Assembly (NCBI GenBank): GCA_031367715.1
Contig: JANLQJ010000405.1
Coordinates: forward strand, 1 to 64,000
Length of the DNA stretch: 64,000 bases
DNA from: JANYHF01 sp031367715
GTDB taxonomy: Bacteria; Pseudomonadota; Alphaproteobacteria; Rhizobiales; Hyphomicrobiaceae
Direction: 5' to 3'
Positions 41,595 to 50,562 of the stretch are shown here, piece by piece. Numbering within the stretch: position 1 is the stretch's first letter; every line of letters begins with the position of its first letter. The translations under genes were made by a program, and so were the position numbers. The notes below the pieces were generated by a model, which saw nothing but the letters and a program-made list of their open reading frames with translations, had not been told where the DNA came from and did no database searches.

Positions 41595-42365
41595 ATGAGC
41601 AAACCATCGAAGTTGCGCGATCTGCGGGCTACGCTGGCGCTGCCAGCGGCCGAACCACAGCGCCGGACAGCAGCCCCGCGCGCAGCACCGCAGCCACCTC
41701 GCAACCGGTCGATCCGCCTGACGGGGGTGATTGATGGGTTGGCGGTGCGGGCTGGGCGGCGGTTTGTGGTTCGAATCGCAGGCAATCTCATCGAACTTGC
41801 CGTCTATGGCACAGTTGCTGTCGCCATCGGCCTGGCATCGGCCTGGTATATGATGGACTACGGCTCGCACCTCACGGTCGAGCGTGATGGCCCCTGGCAG
41901 CGCTGGACCATCGCCGGCGCCGTCGGGGCCGATCCCTACACCAAGGCCCATTTCGCCCGCGCCGGCTGGCTGCCGCTGAGCACTGCCGCAGCGCACTATT
42001 TCATCGCCAACAAGGACAGCACGGGCGAAGCGCTCTATGCCGATTGTGACTACACGCTGAGCGGGTTGGCGCCAGCTGGCCGGCGCTGGACGCTGGCCGC
42101 CTTCGATCTGCAGGGCCGCGGCCTTGATCCGGGAGCCGGCAAAGCGGTGATTGCATCGACAACCGCGCTGTTCGGCCCTGAGTCATCGCTGAGCGTTCGC
42201 CTGGCGCAGTCGACCGCGCCCGGCAACTGGCTGGGGCTGACCGGCGCTGCCCGTATGCAACTGCTGCTGACCGTTTACGGCCGCACCGACAAGGCCGTGA
42301 CGGCGGGTGGGACGGCAGCCGCCAAGCGCCCGCTGCCGAGCCTGATCCGCGTCGGGTGCCGATGA
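41595..42365 (+). CDS. DUF1214 domain membrane-anchored protein
   Basis: The 256-residue product has a Pro/Arg-rich cytoplasmic N-terminus and one membrane segment (about 60-80). A periplasmic DUF1214 domain follows (NKDSTGEALYADCDYTLSGL...RWTLAAFDLQG...APGNWLGLTG). It starts 2 bases after the PBP stop and overlaps the next gene by ATGA, so the three form an operon. The function of the family is unknown; a cell-envelope role fits the neighbours. Confidence 0.88.
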   Translation: MSKPSKLRDLRATLALPAAEPQRRTAAPRAAPQPPRNRSIRLTGVIDGLAVRAGRRFVVRIAGNLIELAVYGTVAVAIGLASAWYMMDYGSHLTVERDGPWQRWTIAGAVGADPYTKAHFARAGWLPLSTAAAHYFIANKDSTGEALYADCDYTLSGLAPAGRRWTLAAFDLQGRGLDPGAGKAVIASTTALFGPESSLSVRLAQSTAPGNWLGLTGAARMQLLLTVYGRTDKAVTAGGTAAAKRPLPSLIRVGCR

Positions 42366-42961
42366 TGCGCCTGCCCCGCGTCCTCAGTCGCTTGCGGGTG
42401 CGCTGGCTGTGGCTGGCCGCCGCGCTGCTGGCCGGGCTGCTCCTGCATTTTGCCGCGGTATTCACCGTCACCTACGCACTGCCGCGACCGGACATGGCGG
42501 TGCTTGCAACGCTCAGCCCCCTGAACACCCTGACGGTGCTGCCGCCGATCACGCCCGAACATCAGCCGCTGCCCTTCATGATGGCCGATACGCGCTATGC
42601 CATCTGCCGCTACGACATCCGCAAGGGCCCGGTTGTGCTGCATGCCAGCTTCGGCGATGACGACTGGACCATTGCGCTCTACTCGCCGTCGGGCGACAAC
42701 GTGTACGTCGTGTCTGGCGCGGACCTCGACCGGCGCGAGATCGAACTGTTGCTGACCGCGACACAGGATGGCCTTGCCTCGCCGCTGTCGACGGCCAAGG
42801 ATGCCGCCGCGACCAGCGTAACAGTCGGCCTCGCCAACCGCACGGGCGTGGCCATCATCAGTGCACCGATGGCCGGCCCCGCCTTTGGCAGCGCCATCGA
42901 GCGGCTGTTGCTGCAAGCCTCCTGCCAGCAGCGCGGCAAACCGGGCACGGCGGAAAATTAG
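42362..42961 (+). CDS. DUF1254 domain membrane-anchored protein
   Basis: The 199-residue product has one N-terminal membrane segment (about 14-38). A small DUF1254 domain follows (FMMADTRYAICRYDIRKGPVVL, pieces ADTRYAICRYDI; DDDWTIALYSPSGDNVYV). DUF1254 and DUF1214 often occur together or fused; here they are consecutive overlapping genes. Length is short for the family. ATG 42362 is chosen because it overlaps the previous stop. Confidence 0.85.
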   Translation: MMRLPRVLSRLRVRWLWLAAALLAGLLLHFAAVFTVTYALPRPDMAVLATLSPLNTLTVLPPITPEHQPLPFMMADTRYAICRYDIRKGPVVLHASFGDDDWTIALYSPSGDNVYVVSGADLDRREIELLLTATQDGLASPLSTAKDAAATSVTVGLANRTGVAIISAPMAGPAFGSAIERLLLQASCQQRGKPGTAEN

Positions 42962-43005
42962 GACGCCAGCATATTCATTCAACGACCGATGCGGGACTTC
43001 AAATC

Positions 43006-43626
43006 ATGAGCGTGAACCTTGCTTCAACCGCCGACAGCGCGCTGCTCGTCATCGACGTGCAGAACGATTTCTGCCCCGGCGGCGCGCTGGCGGTGACCGG
43101 CGGCGACCAGATCGTGCCCAAGGTGAACGCGCTGATCGGCGAATTCGCGCATGTGGTGCTGACGCAGGACTGGCATCCGGCGACGCATTCGAGCTTTGCC
43201 TCGAGCCATCCGGGCGCGGCACCATTCTCGTCGCTTGAGATGCCGTATGGACCGCAAACGTTGTGGCCGGATCATTGTGTGCAGGGCACCTATGGCGCGG
43301 ACTTTCTGGCTGGCATGACGTGGAACAAGGCACAGCTGGTTATTCGAAAAGGGTTTCGACCGGACATCGACAGCTACTCGGCGTTCTTCGAGAATGACCG
43401 GCGTACCCCGACCGGGCTCGCGGGCTACTTGCGCGAGCGCGGATTGACGCGGCTGGTGCTGGTCGGTCTGGCTACGGATTATTGCGTGGCCTATTCGGCA
43501 TTGGATGCAGCAAGGCTCGGCTTTGCGGCCACGGTGCGGCTGGACGCCTGCCGCGCCATCGATCTCGCCGGTTCACTGAGAACGATGCAAGCGCAGATGC
43601 GCGAGGCCGGCGTCACGCTGGCGTAA
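43006..43626 (+). CDS. pncA: Bifunctional nicotinamidase/pyrazinamidase
   Basis: This cytoplasmic enzyme hydrolyses nicotinamide to nicotinate for NAD salvage. The 206-residue product has the catalytic triad Asp17 (VIDVQNDFCPGG), Lys (VIRKGF) and Cys (ATDYCVAYSA). Metal ligands lie in TQDWHPATHSSF, with His and Asp present. Length fits the family. The stop codon coincides with the left end of repeat copy B. Confidence 0.95.
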   Translation: MSVNLASTADSALLVIDVQNDFCPGGALAVTGGDQIVPKVNALIGEFAHVVLTQDWHPATHSSFASSHPGAAPFSSLEMPYGPQTLWPDHCVQGTYGADFLAGMTWNKAQLVIRKGFRPDIDSYSAFFENDRRTPTGLAGYLRERGLTRLVLVGLATDYCVAYSALDAARLGFAATVRLDACRAIDLAGSLRTMQAQMREAGVTLA

Positions 43627-43860
43627 TACCATCCAACTTATGGTTTGACCTGTCACTTTGAAGGTTCGTGACAGAGGTCATAGCGCCGGTCATGGCGTAG
43701 GGGCGGGCTGCGCCCGCCCTGTCAATCCGCGCCGTGCCGCGCTAGGGCGGGCGCAGCCCGCCCTTAGATCAGTTCGTCCCATCATCAGGTCCTCAAGAAG
43801 GCCCGACCGCCACCCCGTAGCCGATTATGACAACAGGTCAGAACATAAGTTGGCCGGTAT
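43626..43860. repeat. MITE-like palindromic repeat, copy B (long form, 235 bp)
   Basis: Terminal inverted repeats 43626-43652 and 43834-43860 match at 23 of 27 positions and begin ATACC/GGTAT. Inside are a block identical to copy A (43636-43681) and two further G+C-rich inverted repeats (gggcgggctgcgcccgccc, and its near mirror near 43745-43765). No coding capacity. The following 43861-43983 holds no recognisable gene. Confidence 0.75.
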
Positions 43861-43983
43861 CGGACCTTGCCGTGTCGCAGCAGGGCGACTTGCCAGCCGC
43901 CCTACGCCACGGTGTCTGGTCGTCACATCACCAAATTGAGCCGGAAGGCTTGACCGCGACCTGACCCGCTCCTTGGGAACACG

Positions 43984-44709
43984 TCAAAGGATCGCTTGGT
44001 CGGTATTGACGCCACCGACGCCGACATAGCGCAGCAGCGGCGAGCGATCGGCGCGCAGCTCGGCGGGGGTCAGCGTCTCGCGTGACACACCGTTCTCGAT
44101 GAAGGAGACGCGGGTTGCGATGGCGAGCACCGCTTCCACGCGCTGCTCCACCAGCAGGATGCCGACGCCGACATCGCGCAGTGTGCGCACGGTGTCGAAG
44201 ATGTGCGTGATCATGCTCGGCATCAGGCCCTCGGTCGGCTCGTCGAGCAGCAGGATGCTCGGCTCCAGGCACAGCGCGCGGGCGATTGCCAGCATCTGCT
44301 GCTCGCCACCGCTGAGGGTTTCCGCGCGCTGCTGCAGGCGATCACGTAAGATCGGGAACAGCTGCAGCACTTTTTCACGCGTCGAGGGCCCTTTGTCGCG
44401 CGCCATCAGGCCAATCTCGAGATTCTCGGCAACCGTCAACTCGGAGAACAGGTGGCGCCCCTGCGGGACGTAGCCGATGCCGTGGCGTGGCACCTCGTGG
44501 GCTGGCAGTTGCGAGAGCACGACGCCATCGAGGCTAATGCGGCCGCGGCGTGGACGGACCAACCCCATGATGGCGCGCAGCGTGGTGGTCTTGCCAGCGC
44601 CGTTGCGGCCGAGCAGACACAGCACCTCGCCGGGCCGCACGCGGAGCGAGACGCCGCGCAGAACCTGCACTTCGGCATAGGCGCCATCAATGTCCTCGAC
44701 CTCAAGCAT
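43984..44709 (-). CDS. livF: Branched-chain amino acid-type ABC transporter ATPase LivF
   Basis: The 241-residue ATPase has Walker A GRNGAGKT, Q-loop, signature LSGGEQQM and Walker B ILLLDEP. The LivF-type end LVEQRVEAVLAIATRV follows. ATG overlaps the livG stop. With LivG it powers the LivHM permease. Confidence 0.93.
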   Translation of the reverse strand: MLEVEDIDGAYAEVQVLRGVSLRVRPGEVLCLLGRNGAGKTTTLRAIMGLVRPRRGRISLDGVVLSQLPAHEVPRHGIGYVPQGRHLFSELTVAENLEIGLMARDKGPSTREKVLQLFPILRDRLQQRAETLSGGEQQMLAIARALCLEPSILLLDEPTEGLMPSMITHIFDTVRTLRDVGVGILLVEQRVEAVLAIATRVSFIENGVSRETLTPAELRADRSPLLRYVGVGGVNTDQAIL

Positions 44710-45443
44710 CAGGCCCCCAGGTAAGCATGCTGTACGGATTTATCCTGCCGGATCTCGCCGGGCGTGCCCTCGGCAAGGATGCGGCCACCATTCATGACGG
44801 TGATGCGATCGGCCAGCTGCATCACCACGCTCATATTGTGCTCGATCAACAACACTGTCGAGGTGGCGCGGATGCTGTGCATGAGCATGCAGAAGGCCGC
44901 GATCTCGGCTTCGGCCAGGCCCTGCGTCGGCTCATCGAGCACCAGCAGGCGCGGCGCGAGGGCGAGACCCATGGCAAGCTCCAGCAGGCGCTGATGACCA
45001 TAGGCGAGGGTGCCGGCGACAAGATCGGCCTGCGCGCCGAGGCCGACCTGTTGCAGCGCCTGACGCGACGCCTGCTCAAGTGCTACGCGGTCCACGGACG
45101 ACCACACTGGCCGGCCAAGCGTCAAGCGGCGCTGCGCGGCCAGCGCGACATTGCCCAGGCAGGTCAGGTTGCGAAAAATGCTGGTGATCTGGAAGGTGTA
45201 GACGATGCCGCGCGCCACGCGCTCATGCGCCTTGAGAGGTGTGATGTCGGCGCCGGCAAACGTGATCGTGCCGGCCGTCGGATCGATCCGCCCACTGATG
45301 AGACCGACCAGCGTGGTCTTGCCGGCGCCGTTGGGTCCGATCAGCGCGCGCACTTCACCCGCTGCCACGGCGAGATCCACGCCCGCCACCGCTTCCAGGC
45401 CGCCGAAACTGCGGCGCAGGCCCTTGGTCTCGAGCAGCATCAT
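44709..45443 (-). CDS. livG: Branched-chain amino acid-type ABC transporter ATPase LivG
   Basis: The 244-residue ATPase has Walker A GPNGAGKT, the LivG-type Y-loop ARGIVYTFQITSIFRNLT, and Walker B LLVLDEPTQGL. The signature is AYGHQRLLELA, a deviation from the usual LSYGQQR typical of this subfamily. ATG 45443 overlaps the livM stop (ATGATG); upstream in-frame codons lie inside livM and are rejected. Confidence 0.92.
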   Translation of the reverse strand: MMLLETKGLRRSFGGLEAVAGVDLAVAAGEVRALIGPNGAGKTTLVGLISGRIDPTAGTITFAGADITPLKAHERVARGIVYTFQITSIFRNLTCLGNVALAAQRRLTLGRPVWSSVDRVALEQASRQALQQVGLGAQADLVAGTLAYGHQRLLELAMGLALAPRLLVLDEPTQGLAEAEIAAFCMLMHSIRATSTVLLIEHNMSVVMQLADRITVMNGGRILAEGTPGEIRQDKSVQHAYLGA

Positions 45444-46402
45444 GGCAACCACCCGAAATATTTTTCGCGCAACGTGCCCAGAATGCCTTTGGGAAACCAC
45501 AGCACCAGCAGCACCAGCGCGATGCCGACCTCCAGATTGTAGGCCGGCGTGTAGCCGCTGGCGACCTCGACCAGATAGAACATCAGTAGCGTGCCGATCA
45601 GTGGGCCGAGCGTCGTTCCGATACCGCCGAGCAATCCCCACAGGATCGGATAGATCGAATACTGCGTGTCGGCGAAGGTGGCGCCGACATAGCCGAACAG
45701 CAGCGCATAGAAGCCGCCGGCTGTTCCCGACATCAGGCCTGAGACAGCCATGGCGAACAGTTTGTAGCGGAAAGTGTCATAGCCGAGCATCCCGGCGCGC
45801 GGCTCGTTCTCGCGGATGGCGATCAGCACACGGCCGGCGGGTGAGCGCACCAGCGCGAGGCAGCCGAACAGCGCGCAGGCAAACAGACCGAGGGCGAGAT
45901 TGTATCGCACCAGCGGGTTCGACAGCGCGAGGGTCGTGCCGCCGATGACGATCTGGCGCGCGCTCTCGGGCACCACGAAGCCTTGGTCACCCTTGGTAAC
46001 ATCGTTGAAGTAAAGCAGTGCCAGGAACCCGGCCTGCGCGAACATCATGGTGACGATCATGAAGGCGACACCCGCCGTGCGCAATGCCAGCAGGCCGACC
46101 GCGATGGCCAGGAGAGTGCCGGCGAGCGCACCCGACAACAGAGTTATTGGGACGCTGGCGGATAAATATTGCGCGGTCAACCCCGTGCCATAGAGACCCG
46201 CAGCAAAGAACAGCGCGTGGCCGAGACTGAGCAGGCCGGTATAACCCATCAGCACATTGAAGCCGATGGCATAGCTCGCCAACACCAGAATGCGGGCCAG
46301 CGCATTGTGGTGGTAGGCGGGCAGCACAAATTGCAGCGCGAACAACAGCAACAGCACGCCGAGGTGGAGTTTGATGGCGCGATCTTGCAACAACCCAGTC
46401 AC
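45440..46402 (-). CDS. livM: Branched-chain amino acid-type ABC permease LivM
   Basis: The 320-residue permease has about eight to ten hydrophobic segments and the family motif GYTGLLSLGHALFFAAGLYG near the N-terminus. The cytoplasmic coupling loop is GRVLIAIRENEPRAGMLGYD. It overlaps livH and livG by 4 bases each, so the four genes are one operon. Confidence 0.93.
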   Translation of the reverse strand: MTGLLQDRAIKLHLGVLLLLFALQFVLPAYHHNALARILVLASYAIGFNVLMGYTGLLSLGHALFFAAGLYGTGLTAQYLSASVPITLLSGALAGTLLAIAVGLLALRTAGVAFMIVTMMFAQAGFLALLYFNDVTKGDQGFVVPESARQIVIGGTTLALSNPLVRYNLALGLFACALFGCLALVRSPAGRVLIAIRENEPRAGMLGYDTFRYKLFAMAVSGLMSGTAGGFYALLFGYVGATFADTQYSIYPILWGLLGGIGTTLGPLIGTLLMFYLVEVASGYTPAYNLEVGIALVLLVLWFPKGILGTLREKYFGWLP

Positions 46403-47280
46403 CTTGCGCGGTCTCCGAACAGGCCGTTGGGCCGGAACACCAGCACCAGTGCTACCAGCAGCGTTGCAAGGATCTTTGCTAAAGTCGGCGAGAAGAACAC
46501 CGAGATGATGCCGTCGCTGAGGCCGATCACGACAGCTGCGATCATGGTGCCGCGCAGATTGCCAAGGCCGCCGAGAATGACAACCACAAACGACAGCAAT
46601 AGCGGCTCCAGCCCCATCAGATAGTGCGCCTGCTGAATGGGCACCACCAGCACGCCGGCGATGGCGGCAAGGCCCGCGCCCAATGCGAACACGCCGCTGT
46701 AGACGCGGTCGACCGGAATGCCGAAGGCCTGCGCCATCTCGCGATCAAAGCGCGTGGCGCGCATGACCAGGCCGATGCGCGTGCGGCTCAGCAGATACCA
46801 ACAGGCCGTCAGCAGCAGCGCCGAGGCCGCGACCACGACAAGTTTGTAGCCGGAATAACCGAACCAGGGGAACAGGATGCGGAAGCGGAACGGCGGCTCG
46901 ACCGGACGGGCGTCGGGTCCAAAGAAACTGAGCGCGAGCTGCTGGATGATGTAGAGCAGGCCGATGGTGGCAACGATGGTCGCCTCGGGCTGATAGTTCA
47001 GCCGCCGCAGTACCAGCCGATCAGCGGCGATGGCGATGGCGCCGACAATCACAGGGCTGAGGATCAATGCCAGCGCGAAGCCGACGGCCGGAGGCCCAGC
47101 GACATGAGCCGCGATGGCCCAAGCCAGCACCGCGCCCAGCATGAAGAACTCGCCATGCGCCACATTGACGATGCGCATGACTCCGAACACCAGCGACAGA
47201 CCGAGCGCGCTGAGCGCGAGCACCGCCGCCGCGACGATGCCTTCCATCAAGGCGAGCAGTAAGTGCGGGCCGAGACTCAT
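46399..47280 (-). CDS. livH: Branched-chain amino acid-type ABC permease LivH
   Basis: The 293-residue permease has the typical N-terminus ALGLSLVFGVMRIVNVAHGEFFMLGA and coupling loop MRATRFDREMAQAFGI. ATG 47280 is selected because preceding in-frame codons are non-typical and come from the intergenic repeat region. The gap to the substrate-binding protein gene holds hairpins that may reduce read-through. Confidence 0.92.
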   Translation of the reverse strand: MSLGPHLLLALMEGIVAAAVLALSALGLSLVFGVMRIVNVAHGEFFMLGAVLAWAIAAHVAGPPAVGFALALILSPVIVGAIAIAADRLVLRRLNYQPEATIVATIGLLYIIQQLALSFFGPDARPVEPPFRFRILFPWFGYSGYKLVVVAASALLLTACWYLLSRTRIGLVMRATRFDREMAQAFGIPVDRVYSGVFALGAGLAAIAGVLVVPIQQAHYLMGLEPLLLSFVVVILGGLGNLRGTMIAAVVIGLSDGIISVFFSPTLAKILATLLVALVLVFRPNGLFGDRAR

Positions 47281-47422
47281 GGTTGCGAGGCGTGGCTTGT
47301 CTCCACTACCCGCTTTGACGGGGGGAGGATGGCCGCGGGGCAGGTGCGAGGCAATAACATACCGCAGCCCTGTCGATTCAAGCACCGGTGCCAGTTCCTA
47401 CCCCTCACCTGCACTCCCTCTT

Positions 47423-47476
47423 GTTGCGCTTCGCGCAACTGGGCGGGCATCCTCTCCCCGTCAAAACGGGGAGAGG
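47423..47476. terminator. Hairpins between substrate-binding protein and livH genes
   Basis: A 10-bp perfect stem pairs 47451-47460 with 47467-47476 around a tcaaaa loop, and a smaller hairpin (gttgcgc/gcgcaac) lies at 47423-47439. There is no T-run, so it may be a REP-like mRNA stabiliser that raises the binding-protein level over the permease, rather than a true terminator. Confidence 0.5.
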
Positions 47477-47508
47477 TGTAGAAAGACTGCCTGCCAACCA
47501 CTCCGCGC

Positions 47509-48807
47509 CTACAGCGCCATCTTGGTATAATCCGCCTCCGGCTCGTAATTGCCGTCTTCGATGCTGGTGCGGTGCACGACCTCGAGCTTGCCGCCAGCCA
47601 CTTTCGAAATGTTCTGGTGGCCAAAGCACTGATGCGTCTTGCCGTTGAAAGTCTTGTCGCCTTGCGGGTGCTCGTTGCCTTCGGCCCAGCCGGTCATGGC
47701 TTCGGTCGCCTCGATCAGCTTGGCCTTGTCGGCTGGCCCCTGATAGCCGCTCTTTTCCATGGCTTCCTTGATGACGTACAGCGTCTCCCAGCAGCCGAAC
47801 ATGTGCGAGTAGGTCGAGATGTCCTTGCCATCGGCAAGGCTGGCGCCGGCATTGTCGACGCCGACTGCGGCGCGGTAGGCCTTGTCGGCGGCCGATTGGT
47901 TGGCCTGGGCATAGCGCGGCATCCCTTCCCAGAAATAACTGCCGTCGAGGAATTCCAGACCCGGACTGGCAAAATCGACCGCCTCGAGGCTGTCGATGAA
48001 GCCGAAGATCTTTGGCCGCTTGGAGCCGAAGTGGTCGCCCATCTCCTTGACGAACGTGAGCACGCCGGGGCCGACCATGACGTGATAGAGAACCTCCGTA
48101 TCGGCCGCGATCTGCGGAAAATATTTCGTATACGATGTTTCGGTCGGCGGCACCGGGATGAGGCTGACCACCTTGCCGCCCTGCTTTTCGATCGCCGCCG
48201 AGAAGTAATCGCGATGATCGTGGCCGAAGGCGAAGTCGGGAAACATCATCGACACCTTCTTGCCGAGATTGGCGGCAATCCACGGCGCCATCGAAATCAC
48301 CTGCGATTTCACATCGGTGATGCCGGGCTGGAAGACGTAGCGGTTAAGTTTGCCCGAGGCGACGTGATGGCCCTCGCTGACCACGTAATACGGCATCTTC
48401 TGCTCGGCGGCCGCCGGCGCCGAGCCGATCACCACATGCGAGAACAATGTGCCGAACGCGACGTCGGTCTTGTGCTGGGTGGCGAACTTCTCGACCACCT
48501 CGGCGCCACGTTTGGGGTCGGTGGCATCGTCCTCGATCACCAATTCGACCGGGCGGCCGGCGATGCCACCAGCGTCGTTGATGGCCTTGATGGCGGCGTT
48601 CGAAGTACGCTCGTACCAGCGTCCATAGGAGGCGCCGATGCCGGTGCGGTGGCATTGGAAGCCGATGCGGATCGGCGCGGCCGCATGTACCTGGATGAAC
48701 GGCACCATGCCGGCACCCGCTGCAGCGCCGATGACTGCGCCTGCGCCCTTGAGCGCTCCGCGGCGCGTGATGGCTTGGGATTTAGCGGACCTGATCTTGA
48801 CGGACAT
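47509..48807 (-). CDS. ABC transporter periplasmic substrate-binding protein (Leu/Ile/Val-binding-like)
   Basis: The 432-residue product has a twin-arginine-like export signal (TRRGALKGAG, then a hydrophobic stretch ending VHAAA). A type I periplasmic-binding fold follows (IRIGFQCHRTGIGASYGRW...NDAGGIAGRPVELVIEDDATDPK). It heads the livHMGF operon. The substrate may be an amino acid, amide or other small polar compound; sequence does not decide. Confidence 0.9.
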   Translation of the reverse strand: MSVKIRSAKSQAITRRGALKGAGAVIGAAAGAGMVPFIQVHAAAPIRIGFQCHRTGIGASYGRWYERTSNAAIKAINDAGGIAGRPVELVIEDDATDPKRGAEVVEKFATQHKTDVAFGTLFSHVVIGSAPAAAEQKMPYYVVSEGHHVASGKLNRYVFQPGITDVKSQVISMAPWIAANLGKKVSMMFPDFAFGHDHRDYFSAAIEKQGGKVVSLIPVPPTETSYTKYFPQIAADTEVLYHVMVGPGVLTFVKEMGDHFGSKRPKIFGFIDSLEAVDFASPGLEFLDGSYFWEGMPRYAQANQSAADKAYRAAVGVDNAGASLADGKDISTYSHMFGCWETLYVIKEAMEKSGYQGPADKAKLIEATEAMTGWAEGNEHPQGDKTFNGKTHQCFGHQNISKVAGGKLEVVHRTSIEDGNYEPEADYTKMAL

Positions 48808-48948
48808 TCCTCACTCCTACCAGTTGCGCGACGATCAAGCGCCAGCAAATCACCAGCTCGATCATAATTCAAGGCGGCTGTGCGGAGCCGGCTGGCAAGT
48901 GTTTTGCAGCGGAGATACCGAACCGCCATTCCAGTCAGGCGACCGCGC

Positions 48949-49395
48949 TCATTCCGGACCTTCGCCAGGCCGGATGACGCCCTTTTTCAGGACGATGTTG
49001 CCGTACAGGCGGCGCTCGCTGGAAGCCACCACGGCGTAGGCCTTGCGGACCCGTTCGTAGAACACGGCCGGCTCGACTCCGGTGAGGTTCACCGTCGGCT
49101 CGTGTTTGGCGACCACGCCAGCGAGCTCCACCATCACCGGCTCCAGATGATCGGGCCTTCCGGGAACATTCGGCCGGATGGCGGGCGCGGGGACGAACTC
49201 GTCGAGCGGCATGACAGAAAGGATGGCGTCGAGCAGCCGCGCCGCATCGTGGCCATCGGCGCGGATGATGCGCTTGGGTCCGGCATTGTCGGCAGGGTAG
49301 TTGCCATCGACAATGGCGATCTCGTCGCCGTGCCCCATGGCGCGCAACGTGTACAAAAGGTCTGGGCCCAGCAGCGGGCTCAGGTTTTTCAGCAT
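48949..49395 (-). CDS. RbsD/FucU-family sugar mutarotase (L-fucose mutarotase-like)
   Basis: The 148-residue product begins MLKNLSPLLGPDLLYTLRAMGHGDEIAIVDGNYPA, with the RbsD/FucU signature MGHGDEI and catalytic His. It speeds interconversion of sugar anomers. ATG 49395 with AAGGA upstream is preferred to the longer frame. It lies 20 bases after the aldo/keto reductase gene, in one transcription unit. Confidence 0.9.
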   Translation of the reverse strand: MLKNLSPLLGPDLLYTLRAMGHGDEIAIVDGNYPADNAGPKRIIRADGHDAARLLDAILSVMPLDEFVPAPAIRPNVPGRPDHLEPVMVELAGVVAKHEPTVNLTGVEPAVFYERVRKAYAVVASSERRLYGNIVLKKGVIRPGEGPE

Positions 49396-49415
49396 GGAGC
49401 GGTATCCTTGTGAAA

Positions 49416-50450
49416 CTAGGCTGCGGTCGGAGCATCCTTGCGCAGGAACGACTTGGCCTTGAGGTCGCTCCACAGGGCTGTGGGAATCGAGGCGGCCAGC
49501 GTGCGCGTATTGAGCGCGACCTGCTCTGGAGTGCTGGCGCCGGGGATCACGGTAACCACGGATGGGTGCATCAGCGGCAAGCGCAGCGCTGCCTCCACCA
49601 GCTTGACGTCATGGGACGCGCACACTTTTTCCAGTCCGGCAACGCGATCAAGCACGTCTTGTGGCGCGGGGCTGTAGTTGTACCAGGCGCCCGGCTTTGC
49701 GCCACTGGCCAGAATGCCGGAGTTGAAGATGCCGGCGCCGATCACGCCGACACCGCGCTGCTGGCACAGCGGCAGGAAGGTTTCGAGCGCGGCCTGCTCC
49801 AGCAGCGTATAGCGGCCGGCCAGCAGGAACAGATCGAACTCGCCCTGCGCCATCAGCATCTCGCAGGCCGTGGTCTCGTTCACCCCGGCGCCGATGGCCT
49901 TCACGATTTTCTGGTCGCGCAGCTTGGTCAACGCCGTGTAGCCGCCGTTGGTCTTATGCATGAGGGTCGCGATATGGGCGTCGCGCACCGCCGGCGAGCC
50001 GTGGGTGAAAACATCGAGGTCATGCACCAGCAGGATATCGATCTGGTCCAGCCCCAGGCGCTCGAGGGAAAACTCCAGCGAGCGCATCACCCCGTCATAG
50101 GTATAGTCGAACACCTCCTGGCGCGACGGCACGTCGAAAAACGCACCGATGCGCGTGCGCTGCTCGGGCGGACACACCTGCATCAAGCGACCGACCTTGG
50201 TGGAGATCAGATACTCGCCGCGCGGCCTGCCGCGCAGGAAGCGGTTCAGGCGGGTCTCCGAAAGCCCGAGACCATAGAGCGGCGCGGTATCGAAATAGCG
50301 GATGCCGGCGGCCCAGGCAGCGTCCAGCGTCGCGTCGGACTGCGCCTCGGGCACGGCCGCATAGAGATTGCCGATCGGCGCGGCGCCGAAGCCGAGTTCG
50401 CTGAACGACAGCGTCGCGCCGCTTGGCGTCTTGAATGTCTTGTTGCGCAT
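49416..50450 (-). CDS. Aldo/keto reductase, D-threo-aldose (L-fucose) dehydrogenase-like
   Basis: This 344-residue NAD(P)-dependent reductase has the full AKR tetrad: Asp54 and Tyr59 (YFDTAPLYG), Lys85 (STKVG) and His143 (LLVHDLD). The C-terminus carries the cofactor-binding PGASTPEQV. Pairing with a fucose-mutarotase-like gene and a UxaA-family dehydratase suggests oxidation of L-fucose or a related aldose. It is divergent from the dehydratase gene, so the 112-base gap probably holds both promoters. Confidence 0.88.
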   Translation of the reverse strand: MRNKTFKTPSGATLSFSELGFGAAPIGNLYAAVPEAQSDATLDAAWAAGIRYFDTAPLYGLGLSETRLNRFLRGRPRGEYLISTKVGRLMQVCPPEQRTRIGAFFDVPSRQEVFDYTYDGVMRSLEFSLERLGLDQIDILLVHDLDVFTHGSPAVRDAHIATLMHKTNGGYTALTKLRDQKIVKAIGAGVNETTACEMLMAQGEFDLFLLAGRYTLLEQAALETFLPLCQQRGVGVIGAGIFNSGILASGAKPGAWYNYSPAPQDVLDRVAGLEKVCASHDVKLVEAALRLPLMHPSVVTVIPGASTPEQVALNTRTLAASIPTALWSDLKAKSFLRKDAPTAA

Positions 50451-50562
50451 TGTGGTCTCTTGTCCTTGGGCTGCCGGGTCATGTTAGGATGGGATGATCG
50501 AAATGCAACAGCCTATTCACCCCATACTGGCGCATCGCGCAGCTGCGATCGAAGGAACGACA

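Noticed and set aside
43984..47280. Urea (UrtCDE) transporter instead of branched-chain amino acid type
   Set aside because: No urease genes are nearby, and the ATPases and permeases fit general Liv-type families; the substrate is left open rather than named as urea.
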